Shown piece after piece: positions 37,383-46,996 of a stretch of 64,000 nucleotides of DNA. The stretch is taken from positions 434,001 through 498,000 of the forward strand of contig NZ_JAIMCA010000006.1 in assembly GCF_025499465.1 (NCBI RefSeq). The letters run 5' to 3'. A program made the position numbers and the translations under genes. Each line of letters starts with the position of its first letter. Position 1 is the stretch's first letter. The notes below the pieces were generated by a model. The model did no database searches. It saw only the letters and a program-made list of their open reading frames with translations, and was not told where the DNA came from. This DNA comes from Allobosea sp. BH3. Lineage in GTDB: Bacteria; Pseudomonadota; Alphaproteobacteria; Rhizobiales; Beijerinckiaceae.

Positions 37383-38479
37383 GGTGTCTCCTTCAACGCC
37401 AATTCATCGGCCAAGGCGTCGATGGCGGCAAGCGCCGCCGCATCCTGCGCCAGCCTTTCCCGCGCCGTCTTCACCGCCTGAAGCGCGGCGGCCTTCTCGC
37501 CGAGAACGGAGCGGGCGCGGATCAAGCGGCTCCATTCCATCACCGTGCCACCACCTTCGGCGAGACGCGCGGCCAGTCCATCCACCATGCCCTTGATCGC
37601 CTGCTGACGCTCGCCTTCGGGCAGCGCAGCGACGGCCCTGCGTCCGGCATCGCCCTGCATCTTCTCGATGCGTGCGCGCACGGCGCCTGCCCATTCGGCG
37701 TCAGGCGACGCATCGGCAAGGAGTTGCTGCAAGGCCGAGAGGGCTCCGTCGCCGTCACCGTCCTGCTCCTTCGCCATGGCAAGGTAGTATCGTGCCCGCG
37801 CATTCTTCGGATCGAGCTTCACGGCCTCCGCCAGCGCCTCGCGCGCATCAGCGGTCACGACGCCGCCCGCTTCGAGGATACGCGCCTCACCGAGCCCGGC
37901 GAGAAGATCGGTGTCCGGCTTGCTATGGCGCGCGGCCGCGGCAAAGGCCTTGGCGGCCTCATCAAAGCGACCCTGGCGCAGATAGATCGGCGCCAGCAAC
38001 GACCAGCCCCTTGCATCGGCCGGGTTTGCGGCGAGATGGGCCTCCATGCGAGCGAGCACGACGGCAAAGTCCTGCTGCGGGCCCGCCTTCGCCAGACGCT
38101 CCGTCAGAGGCTGGTCCGGCAGATTGGGCGAGCCGTAGAGCCCATAGACCAGCAGGGCCAGCAGCGGCACGACCGAAAGCATGAGGGCGGAGCTGGCGCG
38201 GCGGCGGCGAAGCGAAGGTTCGGTCTCGCCGGCCGGGCTCGCCTCGTCGCTCGCGGCGCGCAGCAGGCGGCGGGCGGCCTCGGCACGGGCGGCTTCCGCC
38301 TCGCTCGCGCCGATCAGGTTGCGGGCGAGATCGCGGTCGATCTCCTTGAGCTGGGCGCGATAGAGGCTGCGGGCATCGGCCACATCGGCGAAGCCCTGCG
38401 TCCGGCCATGACTCAACGGCCAGAGCAAGGCGAAGATCGCCGCTCCCGTCATCGCTGCAAGGATCGCCCAGAGCATCAT
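37379..38479 (-). CDS. ccmI: Cytochrome c biogenesis protein CcmI (CycH)
   Basis: CcmI holds apocytochrome c for the haem lyase. The 366-residue protein has an N-terminal membrane helix (MLWAILAAMTGAAIFALLW), a cytoplasmic loop with SLYRAQLKEIDRDLARNLI, a second helix (SALMLSVVPLLALLVYGLYG) and a periplasmic TPR domain with repeats such as PADARGWSLLAPIYLRQGR. The first gene of the ccm operon. Two start codons in a row (38479, 38476) are possible. Confidence 0.94.
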   Translation of the reverse strand: MMLWAILAAMTGAAIFALLWPLSHGRTQGFADVADARSLYRAQLKEIDRDLARNLIGASEAEAARAEAARRLLRAASDEASPAGETEPSLRRRRASSALMLSVVPLLALLVYGLYGSPNLPDQPLTERLAKAGPQQDFAVVLARMEAHLAANPADARGWSLLAPIYLRQGRFDEAAKAFAAAARHSKPDTDLLAGLGEARILEAGGVVTADAREALAEAVKLDPKNARARYYLAMAKEQDGDGDGALSALQQLLADASPDAEWAGAVRARIEKMQGDAGRRAVAALPEGERQQAIKGMVDGLAARLAEGGGTVMEWSRLIRARSVLGEKAAALQAVKTARERLAQDAAALAAIDALADELALKETP

Positions 38480-38567
38480 GCGGCCTACTTAACCAATCAG
38501 CCCGTCAGGTTCATGGTGACAAAGGGTCACGCGTTCTTCTTTGATCCAAGTCGAACCTGCGGCAGAT

Positions 38568-39941
38568 CTAGATCGAGGGCAGGACGAGCCGTGCCCGCAG
38601 GCCGCCGAGCGGCGAGCGCTGCAGGCTCAGGCCACCGCCATAGAGCTTGGCGAGATCGACGACAATGGAGAGGCCGAGGCCGGAGCCCGGCGTCGCTTCG
38701 TCTAGTCGCCGTCCGCGCTTCACCACCTCCGCCATCGCCTCCTCGGGCAGGCCGGGGCCGTCATCGTCGATCAGCAGCTCCATCCGCTCGGAAGCGCCGC
38801 CCTCCTCGTCCAGCGTCACCCGAACACTGGAGGCCGCCCATTTGAAGGCGTTGTCCAGCAGATTGCCCAGCATCTCCTCGAGATCCTGCTTCTCGCCACG
38901 GAAGCGCAAATGCGCCGGGACGTCATGGGAGCCGGCAATGCCGCGGCCCTGCGATATCTTAGTGAAGGTTCGCAGCAGCGCATCGAGCGAGGGGTTGACC
39001 TCGGTGACGCCGCCAAGCGCGCCGGAAAGCGCCGCCGCCCGCGCCCGGTCGAGATAATACTGGACCTGATCGCGCATGATCGCCGTCTGGGTCCGCACGG
39101 TCTGCGGCAGTTGGCCCTTGCCCGTGCCGGTCTCGTTCATCATCACGCTGAGCGGCGTCTTCAGCGCATGGGCGAGGTTTCCGACCTGCGTGCGGGCGCG
39201 GTCGAGGATCTCGTGATTGGCGTCGATGAGCTGGTTGAGCTCGCTCGCCAGCGGCGCGAGGTCCGGCGGATATTGGCCGGCGATGCGCGGGCTCTCGCCG
39301 GTGCGCACAGCTCCGACCGCCCTGCGCAGCCTGACCAGCGGGCGCAGGCCGAAGCGCACCTGCACGAGCGTCGAGGCGACGAGCGCGAGCGCGAGCAGCA
39401 GAAAGGTCATCGCCAGCGCGAAGCGGAAATCCTGGATGTCGCCCTCGATCTCGTCAGCCGGCGCGGCGACCGCGACGGTGAAGCGTCCGTCCTCGCCGAC
39501 ATCGATTTCGCGCTCCAGGATGCGCAACAGGCGGTCATCCGGCCCCGAGACGTAGCTTTCGCGCAGGCCGCGGCTGTTCGGCGCGATGTCCTGGTCGACC
39601 AGTTTCGGAAGCTGGCCGCCCACCAGCGAGCGCGACGAGCGCACATTCGGCCGCTCACCGTCGAGGCGGATGATCTGCCAGTACCAGCCGGTCAGCGGCA
39701 GATCGAAGCGCGGCTCGCCGAGATCGCCCACCGTCTGACGCTCCGTCTCGGGCGGGGCGGCGAGGTCCGCGACGAGTTGCTTGATGTAGACGGACAACCG
39801 CTCGTCGAAGCCGCGCTCGGCCGAGCGGCGGTAGAAGGTGGTGAGACCGACACCGGCGAGCACCAGGATCAGCACGCAGCAGAAGGCGGCCGAGAGGAAA
39901 AGGCGCGCTCCCAGCGAATAACGGTGCGACTTGAAGGGCAT
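38568..39941 (-). CDS. Sensor histidine kinase, FeuQ-like
   Basis: The 457-residue kinase has a membrane helix (residues 12-35), a periplasmic loop of about 140 residues, a second helix, HAMP, the H-box NLAHALKTPLSVMMNE, N box LGNLLDNAFKWA and G boxes DDDGPGLP and GSGLGLSIVVDL. It lies 9 nt after the stop of a regulator closely like rhizobial FeuP, and the H-box with HALKTPL also fits FeuQ/PhoQ. By analogy it may sense osmotic or envelope conditions; this is inference. Confidence 0.88.
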   Translation of the reverse strand: MPFKSHRYSLGARLFLSAAFCCVLILVLAGVGLTTFYRRSAERGFDERLSVYIKQLVADLAAPPETERQTVGDLGEPRFDLPLTGWYWQIIRLDGERPNVRSSRSLVGGQLPKLVDQDIAPNSRGLRESYVSGPDDRLLRILEREIDVGEDGRFTVAVAAPADEIEGDIQDFRFALAMTFLLLALALVASTLVQVRFGLRPLVRLRRAVGAVRTGESPRIAGQYPPDLAPLASELNQLIDANHEILDRARTQVGNLAHALKTPLSVMMNETGTGKGQLPQTVRTQTAIMRDQVQYYLDRARAAALSGALGGVTEVNPSLDALLRTFTKISQGRGIAGSHDVPAHLRFRGEKQDLEEMLGNLLDNAFKWAASSVRVTLDEEGGASERMELLIDDDGPGLPEEAMAEVVKRGRRLDEATPGSGLGLSIVVDLAKLYGGGLSLQRSPLGGLRARLVLPSI

Positions 39942-39950
39942 GCCCCGAAT

Positions 39951-40619
39951 TTAGACCTTTTCCGGCGCCGCGGCGATATAGCCGAGGCCCCGGACGGTCT
40001 CGATGATCTCGACGCCGAGCTTCTTGCGCAGGCGGCCTACGAAGACCTCGATCGTATTCGAATCGCGGTCGAAATCCTGATCGTAGAGATGCTCGACCAG
40101 CTCCGTGCGCGAGACGACCCTGCCCTGGTGATGCATCAGATAGGAGAGCAGACGGTATTCATGCGAGGTCAGCTTGACCGGATTGCCGTCGACCACGACG
40201 CGGCTGGCGCGGGTGTCGAGGCGAACGGGGCCGCAGACCAGTTCCGAGGTCGCATGGCCGGCGGCGCGGCGCAGCAGCGCGCGGACGCGGGCCAGCAGTT
40301 CCTCGATATGGAAAGGCTTCACGACATAGTCGTCGGCGCCGGCGTCGAAGCCGCCGACCTTGTCGCTCCAGCGGTCGCGCGCGGTCAGGATCAGCACCGG
40401 CATGACCTTGCCCGCGCGGCGCCAGCCCTGCAGCACCGCGACGCCATCGACCTTGGGCAGACCGAGATCGAGGATGACGGCGTCATAGGGCTCGGTCTCG
40501 CCGAGATAGAGCCCTTCCTCTCCGTCGAAAGCCTTGTCGACGGCGTAGCCGGCATTCTCCAGCGCGGTCACGATCTGGCGGTTGAGGTCCTTGTCGTCCT
40601 CGACGACGAGCAGTCTCAC
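39951..40619 (-). CDS. feuP: OmpR-family response regulator, FeuP-like
   Basis: The 222-residue protein has Asp51 as phospho-acceptor (ILDLGLPKVDG), the segment TARDRWSDKVGGFDAGADDY and the winged helix with LTSHEYRLLSYLMHHQGRVV, then HLYDQDFDRDSNTIEVFVGR. I recall these segments as nearly the same in FeuP of Sinorhizobium, which with FeuQ controls cyclic glucan export. The symbol rests on that recall and on the gene order. Confidence 0.85.
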   Translation of the reverse strand: MRLLVVEDDKDLNRQIVTALENAGYAVDKAFDGEEGLYLGETEPYDAVILDLGLPKVDGVAVLQGWRRAGKVMPVLILTARDRWSDKVGGFDAGADDYVVKPFHIEELLARVRALLRRAAGHATSELVCGPVRLDTRASRVVVDGNPVKLTSHEYRLLSYLMHHQGRVVSRTELVEHLYDQDFDRDSNTIEVFVGRLRKKLGVEIIETVRGLGYIAAAPEKV

Positions 40620-40723
40620 AGTTTGTTCGCTCCAGTTGGCAGCGGCAGCGCAGCTTGTTGGCTTATCGCATCTTCTTCAGGGGAAACGATACCCGCGTCG
40701 CTCGACAATGACCTGAATCGTGC

Positions 40724-41038
40724 TCAGCGAATGGTGGAAACCTTGCCGGATTGCCCTTCCAGCGTCACCCGGGCGACGCGGCCGTCGCGCTTCAGCGTGG
40801 TGACGACATAGACGAAATCCTCGCCCTGCCGACAGAGCCGGATGCGGACGACCTCGCCCGGCGCGGCATGCCGGGCATGGCGGGAGGCTTCCGCCGGGTT
40901 CATGACCCGCCCATCGGAGACGGCATCACGCATCTCGTCGGACGACAGACAAGAGATCGGCGTCGCATCGTCGACGAGCACGATCGGCATCGGCGGCGAG
41001 GCGAGAAGAGCAAAGGCGAGGATGGGTTCCACCGGCAT
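40724..41038 (-). CDS. Small exported PepSY-like protein upstream of feuP-like gene
   Basis: A 104-residue protein with a hydrophobic N terminus (PVEPILAFALLASPP) suited to export. The C-terminal half, EVVRIRLCRQGEDFVYVVTT then DGRVARVTLEGQSGKVSTI, reads like a single PepSY repeat. ATG 41038 is chosen; the open frame goes on to 41137 in non-hydrophobic shadow sequence. It precedes the FeuP/FeuQ-like genes on the same strand, the place held by feuN in rhizobia; equivalence is not proven. Confidence 0.65.
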   Translation of the reverse strand: MPVEPILAFALLASPPMPIVLVDDATPISCLSSDEMRDAVSDGRVMNPAEASRHARHAAPGEVVRIRLCRQGEDFVYVVTTLKRDGRVARVTLEGQSGKVSTIR

Positions 41039-41109
41039 CACCAAAAGGGCTAACCCCAACGGCCTGAATGCGCCATGAATACAACGCCGCTTCCACAAGG
41101 CAGAGTCGG

Positions 41110-44100
41110 TCAGATCACAGACAGCCGCCCACTCCATTCACGACCAGGCCCGACGGTAGCGCTGATCTGCACGATGGACAGCACAATCTCTGGCTGCATT
41201 ACCCCAAAATGGGCAAGCTCCAGGGTTGCGGCATAGAGCCAGGCGGGTTCGTTCACGATTTCGGTATGGAGAATCGTGGTGCCATCGAGGATGCGAACCT
41301 CATAGCGCTCGATCTCCTCGCCGAGCGGCACCTCCATGAGATCCCACGAATCGCCGTCGATCCGCGTGCGCCGCAGCCAACTCAATGCGATGCCGCTTTC
41401 GCTTCGACGGGCCGCTGGCCGGACGGGCGACAGGGGAAGGAGCGCAGCCGCGGTCACCGCGGCCTCGGCTTCGACCATCGTCGCATCACCGACATCGTGG
41501 CGGGCCGGGCCGATGCGATAGCGCAGCGACCGACCGACATCGGACAATTCCCGCGTCAGCGTCACGGCCGCGCCGTCGAGGACGACGACGCGGCTGCCCG
41601 CCGGCAAGAGCCGGGACGCCGCGGCCTCGGAGCCGCCGAGGCCGCGGACGAAGCCGGACAGACGGAAGCGCTGCGGCCCGATCAGCTCAGCCTGCGACGC
41701 CGTCACGAGCTCGATCTCGCCGGCTTCGTCGATCAGAGCCAACGCATTCGCACCGGCCAGCGCGGCCTCCGGCGCAACCGAGGCGAGCACGCCGCCGCGC
41801 AACCGGACCTCGAGCACGGCGCGCCGGTCCGTGCGCCAGAGCGGGCCGGGCGGCAGGTCGGTCAGCGTTTCGCCGACGATGGAGGGCGCCTCCACGAAGC
41901 CTGTCGGCCTAAAGAAGCCGGCCTCATCGGCGCTCCAGATCGCCAACGCGCCCGGCCATGGCGCAGCGAAGGCTGCCAGCGACAGCAGCGCCGGCGGCTG
42001 CACGGTGACGATGGGCAGACTGAGCGGAATCGCGAGCGGCCGCCCGGGCAAGGCGGGCGGTGTGCGCGGCGGACGTGTTCCGCCCTTGGCGCCGGCACCG
42101 GAATAGATCGCCGGCTCGACGGCGCGCGCGCTGAGCTGCCGGGTCGGACCATCGGCGATGCGCGTGATGCGGAAGAGCCGTGCACTGCCGTCGACCGGCA
42201 TGGAAACGACATCTCCGGGCTCTAGATCGAGGCAATGCGGGGAGAGCTCGCATTCCAGCGTCTCCCGCCCGGCCCAGGCCTCCTGCAGGCGCTGATCGGC
42301 CAGCCGTTGGCCTTCGGCCAAGCGGGTCACGATAGCCGTCTCGACAACGACCTCGCGCCGGGCCGCTCCGGCCAGCCGGCGCGAGCGCACGGCGGCGTTG
42401 CGGTAGTCGTTCTCGCTGTCGCTGAAGCCGAGGCGCAGTTCCAGCGGCAGCTCGGTCTCCTGATTGCGTCTCAGGGTGAAGGGCTCTCCATCACGATCCG
42501 GGACGAGATCGTCGGGGCCGAGCAGACGCGAAACCTTGCCGCCCCTGCCCTCGAAGCGCAGCCGGCCCGAGCTCATCATCGCATCGAAGCCGAAGGTCTG
42601 GGCCAGCGGCTCAAGCGCCTGACGTGCCGAGAACGGTCGGTCGAGCACGTAGCCGTCGAGGAAGCCATCCACCCTGATCCCGTCCGCCGGCGGCAGACCG
42701 AAATCGGCCAGCAGCTTTGCGACGAGGCGATCGGCCGGCGTGCCCTCGAGCCGCCCGTTCAGCCAGTGACCCGTCTCGAAATTGGCGCCGTCGGCCCAGA
42801 TGCCGCCGAGATCCGGAAAGGCAGGGAAGGGCCGCGCATCCCAGTTCCAGACGGCGATACGGGCCGGATCGACCATGCGGATACCGCTGACGGGATGGAC
42901 CGGGTTGCGCAGAGGATCGAAGCCGGCGCGGGCCGGGTCGAAGCCGGAGATGATCGTCTCCAGCCCGCGCGCCTGCACCAGATCGTCGCGCGCCCCGCTC
43001 GAAAACGGCGGAAAGCTGCCCTCCGCCGAACGAACATCGGGGAAGACGTTCGGCGCATTGGCGCCCTTGTCGACGGCCGGCACGCCGATCTCGGTCAACC
43101 AGATCGGTTTGGCGCCCGGCGCGAAAGCCGTCGCCGTCGTCTCGACACCGCCCGCGCGGCGGATATGCGGATGGCTCCACCAGCCCCACAGATCCTTCGG
43201 GCGGTAGAGCCAGGGCTTGCCATAGGCGCCGTCCTCGATGGGCAGCCGCTCCTGCACGGCGCGGCCCTCATCGTCGGCATAGAACCAGTCATAGGCCTCG
43301 CCGGAGGTCAGCCGGCCGCGCAGATAGGCGAGGTCGGCCGGGCCACGCGCCAGTTCCTCATCGGCATGGCCGCCGGAATCGCGCCAGTCCGACAGCGGCG
43401 GATAGAAATCGATGCCGATCGCGCCGATGGCGGGCGAGGCCCAGAGTGCGTCCAGCGGGAAGTCGATGTCCTGCCCGTCATCGCGAACATCGGCGCCATA
43501 CTCGGTCCAGTCGGCGGCATAGGTCAGGATGGCCGAGGGCAGGATCGTCTTCACATCCGCGGCGATGCCCACGAGATGATCGGCCATCGGATAGCCCGCC
43601 GTGCCGCGCAGATGCGTCAGTCCCACCAGCTCCGAGCCGATCACGAAGCCCTCGACGCCACCGGCCGCCTGCGCCAGCATCGCGCCATGCATGACGAGGC
43701 GGCGATAGGACCATTCGTCGGGCTTGGCGCAACTTATGAGATCGCCGGCAGCCGACATGTCGGCCGGTGCGACCGTGCCGACGAAAGCGGCGATCTGGGA
43801 TGCGGCGGTCGCCGTGCCTTCCGGGCTGCCGGACTGGCCCGGCGCAGGATCACAGGTGACGCGGCCGCGCCAGGGATAGCGCGGCTGGCCCGCGGCGCCC
43901 GACCATGGGTCCGGCAGGACGTTGTCCGCCGGGATGTCCATCATCAGGAACGGATAGAGCACCACCTCCAGCCCGAAATCGAAGCGCAAGCGCCGGATCA
44001 ACGCGATGACGCTCTCGTCCGAGGGGGTGCCGCCGAAGGCCGGGCGGCCGTCGATCTGGCTGACGGGGCGAGCCGAGGCGCGCGCCACCCCCGCGACCGC

Positions 44101-45027
44101 CCATTCGGCACCGACAGTCGGCTTCCAGGGAAGCTCGACGCGCGGCGCGACTGTACAGAAGCCGGCGCGCAGATCGTCGCCGAACCATGAGACGACCAGC
44201 GAAACCGAGCGCAGATTGGGACAGAGCGAGAGAAGCTGGCTGACAGCGGTATCGACATCGCTGCCGCCATAGAGCTGATGGCGCGTCAGGCTCTCGCTCA
44301 CGCCGGGCTCCGGCTCGTGGCTGACGGGCCGCCGATCATAGACGAACTCGCCGGCCCCCGGGATCAGGGAGACGGCGCGGATCATCTCGTTCAGGCCCTC
44401 GACGGCCCGCACCACCTCGAAATCGAACTGCGGCACCCGGTTACCGTAATCGGCCAGCGGAAAGCGCTCGAACACCACATAGGCGAGGCCGCGAAAGGCC
44501 GGCACCTCGCCCGCCTCCTTGGCGGCGATCAGCGGATCGGGAGCCTGCGCCTCATGGCCGTGATGCACGCGCATCCCGACGGTGGCGATATCGAGCTCGC
44601 GGCCATCGACCCATATGCGTCGGACGAAAGAAATCTCCCCCTCGCAGAGGCCGATGGCGAGGTTGGCATAGTAGCTGTAGGTCGTCTCGTAGCTCTTCTG
44701 AGAGCGGCCGCCCTTGCCGCCGCTCTTGGTGCGCGTGATCGAGACGGAAACCTCCTCCTCGAAGCGCGTCGCCCAGATGAGCTGGCCGCCCAGCCGGGCG
44801 CGGCCATAGACCCGCGGGATCGCAGCGCCCTCCGTGGCGGCAAGCCCGTTGACCTCCTTCAGCCGCGGCCCCTCGACGGTCTTGTTGCCGCCCGAGCCGC
44901 CGAGCCAGGCCTGATCGATGCTCGCGCCGGCCAGCCCGCCGAGCGCCTGCCCGATCGCGCCACCGATCGGCCCGCCAAGCGCCGAACCGAACGCCGAGCC
45001 TGCGACCTGGAGAAGAAGCGTCGCCAT
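41110..45027 (-). CDS. GTA gp15-like megatron/TIM-barrel tail protein
   Basis: The 1305-residue protein is the large distal tail protein of RcGTA-type particles. A Gly/Ala-rich N terminus (GSAFGSALGGPIGGAIGQAL) is followed by a baseplate hub domain, then a glycoside-hydrolase-like TIM barrel (about residues 430-720, with YDWFYADDEGRAVQ and KPIWLTEIGVPAVDKG) and a C-terminal tail domain. ATG 45027 overlaps the stop of the NlpC gene by 1 nt; the longer frame (45078) lies in that gene. It is the last gene of the GTA operon. Role: host envelope binding and penetration. Confidence 0.93.
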   Translation of the reverse strand: MATLLLQVAGSAFGSALGGPIGGAIGQALGGLAGASIDQAWLGGSGGNKTVEGPRLKEVNGLAATEGAAIPRVYGRARLGGQLIWATRFEEEVSVSITRTKSGGKGGRSQKSYETTYSYYANLAIGLCEGEISFVRRIWVDGRELDIATVGMRVHHGHEAQAPDPLIAAKEAGEVPAFRGLAYVVFERFPLADYGNRVPQFDFEVVRAVEGLNEMIRAVSLIPGAGEFVYDRRPVSHEPEPGVSESLTRHQLYGGSDVDTAVSQLLSLCPNLRSVSLVVSWFGDDLRAGFCTVAPRVELPWKPTVGAEWAVAGVARASARPVSQIDGRPAFGGTPSDESVIALIRRLRFDFGLEVVLYPFLMMDIPADNVLPDPWSGAAGQPRYPWRGRVTCDPAPGQSGSPEGTATAASQIAAFVGTVAPADMSAAGDLISCAKPDEWSYRRLVMHGAMLAQAAGGVEGFVIGSELVGLTHLRGTAGYPMADHLVGIAADVKTILPSAILTYAADWTEYGADVRDDGQDIDFPLDALWASPAIGAIGIDFYPPLSDWRDSGGHADEELARGPADLAYLRGRLTSGEAYDWFYADDEGRAVQERLPIEDGAYGKPWLYRPKDLWGWWSHPHIRRAGGVETTATAFAPGAKPIWLTEIGVPAVDKGANAPNVFPDVRSAEGSFPPFSSGARDDLVQARGLETIISGFDPARAGFDPLRNPVHPVSGIRMVDPARIAVWNWDARPFPAFPDLGGIWADGANFETGHWLNGRLEGTPADRLVAKLLADFGLPPADGIRVDGFLDGYVLDRPFSARQALEPLAQTFGFDAMMSSGRLRFEGRGGKVSRLLGPDDLVPDRDGEPFTLRRNQETELPLELRLGFSDSENDYRNAAVRSRRLAGAARREVVVETAIVTRLAEGQRLADQRLQEAWAGRETLECELSPHCLDLEPGDVVSMPVDGSARLFRITRIADGPTRQLSARAVEPAIYSGAGAKGGTRPPRTPPALPGRPLAIPLSLPIVTVQPPALLSLAAFAAPWPGALAIWSADEAGFFRPTGFVEAPSIVGETLTDLPPGPLWRTDRRAVLEVRLRGGVLASVAPEAALAGANALALIDEAGEIELVTASQAELIGPQRFRLSGFVRGLGGSEAAASRLLPAGSRVVVLDGAAVTLTRELSDVGRSLRYRIGPARHDVGDATMVEAEAAVTAAALLPLSPVRPAARRSESGIALSWLRRTRIDGDSWDLMEVPLGEEIERYEVRILDGTTILHTEIVNEPAWLYAATLELAHFGVMQPEIVLSIVQISATVGPGREWSGRLSVI

Positions 45028-45458
45028 TAGTCGGTCACTCCCGGAAAGGAAAAGGCGTGGCTGAGATGGCGCCGCCACCAGGGCGTGAAGGCGACCTCGG
45101 CGACGGCCGCGCCGTCATGAGCGTGGGCGATCCGGTCTGGCGCGCTGAGGATGGCGCAATGCTTGGCCGGCAGATGCTCGCGCCAGCGGAAGAGCAGCAC
45201 ATCGCCCGGCCTCTCCTCGCCGCGGGGGACCGGGATGAGATGGCGCATCGCGGCCGCGGCGAGCGTCTCCTGCCGCAGGCTCTCCGCCCAATAGGGCGAG
45301 TAAGGCGGTGGCAGCTCGGGCTCGTCGCCGAGCAGGTCCCGCCAGACACCCCGCACGAAACCGAGACAATCGCAGCCGACGCCCCGCAGCGAGGCCTGAT
45401 GATGATAGGGCGTGCCGAGCCAGGCGCGCGCCGCCTCGACGATCTCGTCGCGCCTCAT
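45027..45458 (-). CDS. GTA gp14-like NlpC/P60 peptidase
   Basis: This 143-residue protein has the NlpC/P60 fold with the catalytic Cys in VGCDCLGFVRGVW and the His in PAKHCAILS. It acts at the tail tip, probably cutting peptidoglycan cross-links during DNA entry. The ATG at 45458 overlaps the upstream gene stop by 4 nt. Confidence 0.93.
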   Translation of the reverse strand: MRRDEIVEAARAWLGTPYHHQASLRGVGCDCLGFVRGVWRDLLGDEPELPPPYSPYWAESLRQETLAAAAMRHLIPVPRGEERPGDVLLFRWREHLPAKHCAILSAPDRIAHAHDGAAVAEVAFTPWWRRHLSHAFSFPGVTD

Positions 45459-46336
45459 CGGAACAGGCTCCCGCCATCGAGCGCGCCGTCGCCAGGGCGA
45501 ACGCCGCCGATGATGAAATCCGTGGTCGGCATATGGGGGAAGCCGCGGAAGTTGACGCCATTGCCGAACTTGGCCCGGCAGGTCGCGAAGCTCTTGTCGC
45601 AGCCCGGCGTGACGCTGAAGGCATCTCCCGGCTCGATCGCCGCGGGGGGCGCCTGCCAGAGCTGGAACACGGCGGCACCGCCCTCGATACCGTGCCGCTT
45701 CACCTCGGTGGCGAAACCAGCATTGGCGCCGCCGGTGAAGACGAGCCGCCCGCCGGTGAAATGCCCGTCCGGATAGGAGGCGAGCCCAGTGGCCGACAGC
45801 CCGAGCCGTCCGTCGCTGGCATCGACGGTCGCGGCCGCCGCGGCCAGCGCGACGCCGCAGCGCGCATCACCGAGATCGGCCGAGCAGGAGCGCAGATAGA
45901 GCCGCCCCCTCTCCTCGTCGAAGGCCTTGGCGAAGCTGCGTACCTCGGCAGTGAAGCCGAGTTCGCCGCGCCTGACCTCACCGACGAAACCCTCTTCCAG
46001 CAGCAGCCGTTGCTCGACCTCAGCCCAGTTGACCAGCCAGATGCTAACACGGGCGTCGTCATAGAGGCCGCGCGCCAGATCGGCCTCGTTCAGCCCGGAG
46101 GCCGCAAAAGCACCGGCAACATCGCCGCCGCCGATGGCGAAGCCGAGTTCGGCCGTGGTTTCGGCCGCCTCCAGCCCGGCCACGGCCTGATAGGTCACGC
46201 TGTCGAAGGCGAGCGGCCGGTCGTGGTCGGTGAAACCAAGGATAAGCCCATCGCGCCGCGTCAGGCTCCAGCAGCGGCAGAGCGTGGTCGCGCCGCCTTC
46301 GAGATGGGCGGCGAGGCCGGCAGGGATGTCGCGCAT
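45455..46336 (-). CDS. GTA gp13-like DUF2163 tail protein
   Basis: A 293-residue DUF2163 protein starting MRDIPAGLAAHLEGGATTLCRCW, with the family sequence LGFTDHDRPLAFDSVTY and a C-terminal Cys-containing part (CDKSFATCRAKFGNGVNFRG). In RcGTA this is hub protein gp13, below the tail tube. Position between gp12 and gp14 homologues is as in Rhodobacter capsulatus. Confidence 0.93.
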   Translation of the reverse strand: MRDIPAGLAAHLEGGATTLCRCWSLTRRDGLILGFTDHDRPLAFDSVTYQAVAGLEAAETTAELGFAIGGGDVAGAFAASGLNEADLARGLYDDARVSIWLVNWAEVEQRLLLEEGFVGEVRRGELGFTAEVRSFAKAFDEERGRLYLRSCSADLGDARCGVALAAAAATVDASDGRLGLSATGLASYPDGHFTGGRLVFTGGANAGFATEVKRHGIEGGAAVFQLWQAPPAAIEPGDAFSVTPGCDKSFATCRAKFGNGVNFRGFPHMPTTDFIIGGVRPGDGALDGGSLFR

Positions 46337-46344
46337 AAGGCACC

Positions 46345-46983
46345 TCAGGGAATGATCTCGACGACGGGGATGCGCGGGATTTCGCCGGCCTCGAAGGCGG
46401 AGAGATCGACCTCGATCGCGTCCGTGTCGAAGCGGACGGGCACGTCGAAAGCGAAGCCGGCGCTGATGACCGCGGCCGGCGGAGGAATGGAACCCGGCCC
46501 GAAAGTGACCAGCCCGGTCGCCGGATCGCAGATGAAGCTCCCGGCCGGCTGCTCGACACCGTCGAGCGCGATCCGCACCGTGCCGTCGCAGGGCTTGGTG
46601 ATGGTGCGGCTATAGGCGGATGTGCCTTCGCCATAGGCCTTGCAGAGCTGGAAGGCGGCAGTCGCCCCATCGCCGACTCCGATCACCTGGTCGGTCGCTG
46701 CCGGCTCCTGCGAGGGCGTGCCGCTCTTCCAGTCGAGCCGGTCGCGCCAGCGGAAGCCGTAGAGCCGGCCGCGGCGCTCCTCGAAGAAGCTCACCACCGC
46801 CGCCAACGCATCGAGGCCACGCACGCCGAGTCCGGCATCGTAGCGACGGCGCGAATGGGCCCAGCGGCTGTTGCGGACCTCGCGGCCCGAGGCGAGCGTG
46901 ACGATCTGCGTCTGCCGCTCCGGCCCGCCGCGCGCGCCGCGGGCGACATCGAGCGGAAAGCGGGCCTCGTGGAAATCGGTCAT
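46345..46983 (-). CDS. GTA gp12-like DUF2460 distal tail protein
   Basis: A 212-residue DUF2460 protein with FHEARFPLDVARGARGGP at the start and YGFRWRDRLDWKSG in the middle, both family hallmarks. In RcGTA it is the distal tail protein. ATG 46983 fits the family start; the frame runs 32 codons further in shadow sequence of gp11. Confidence 0.93.
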   Translation of the reverse strand: MTDFHEARFPLDVARGARGGPERQTQIVTLASGREVRNSRWAHSRRRYDAGLGVRGLDALAAVVSFFEERRGRLYGFRWRDRLDWKSGTPSQEPAATDQVIGVGDGATAAFQLCKAYGEGTSAYSRTITKPCDGTVRIALDGVEQPAGSFICDPATGLVTFGPGSIPPPAAVISAGFAFDVPVRFDTDAIEVDLSAFEAGEIPRIPVVEIIP

Positions 46984-46996
46984 GACGTGCTCCGCT

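Noticed and set aside
42235..44190. 651-codon + frame opposite the GTA gp15 gene
   Set aside because: Shadow of a conserved tail protein.
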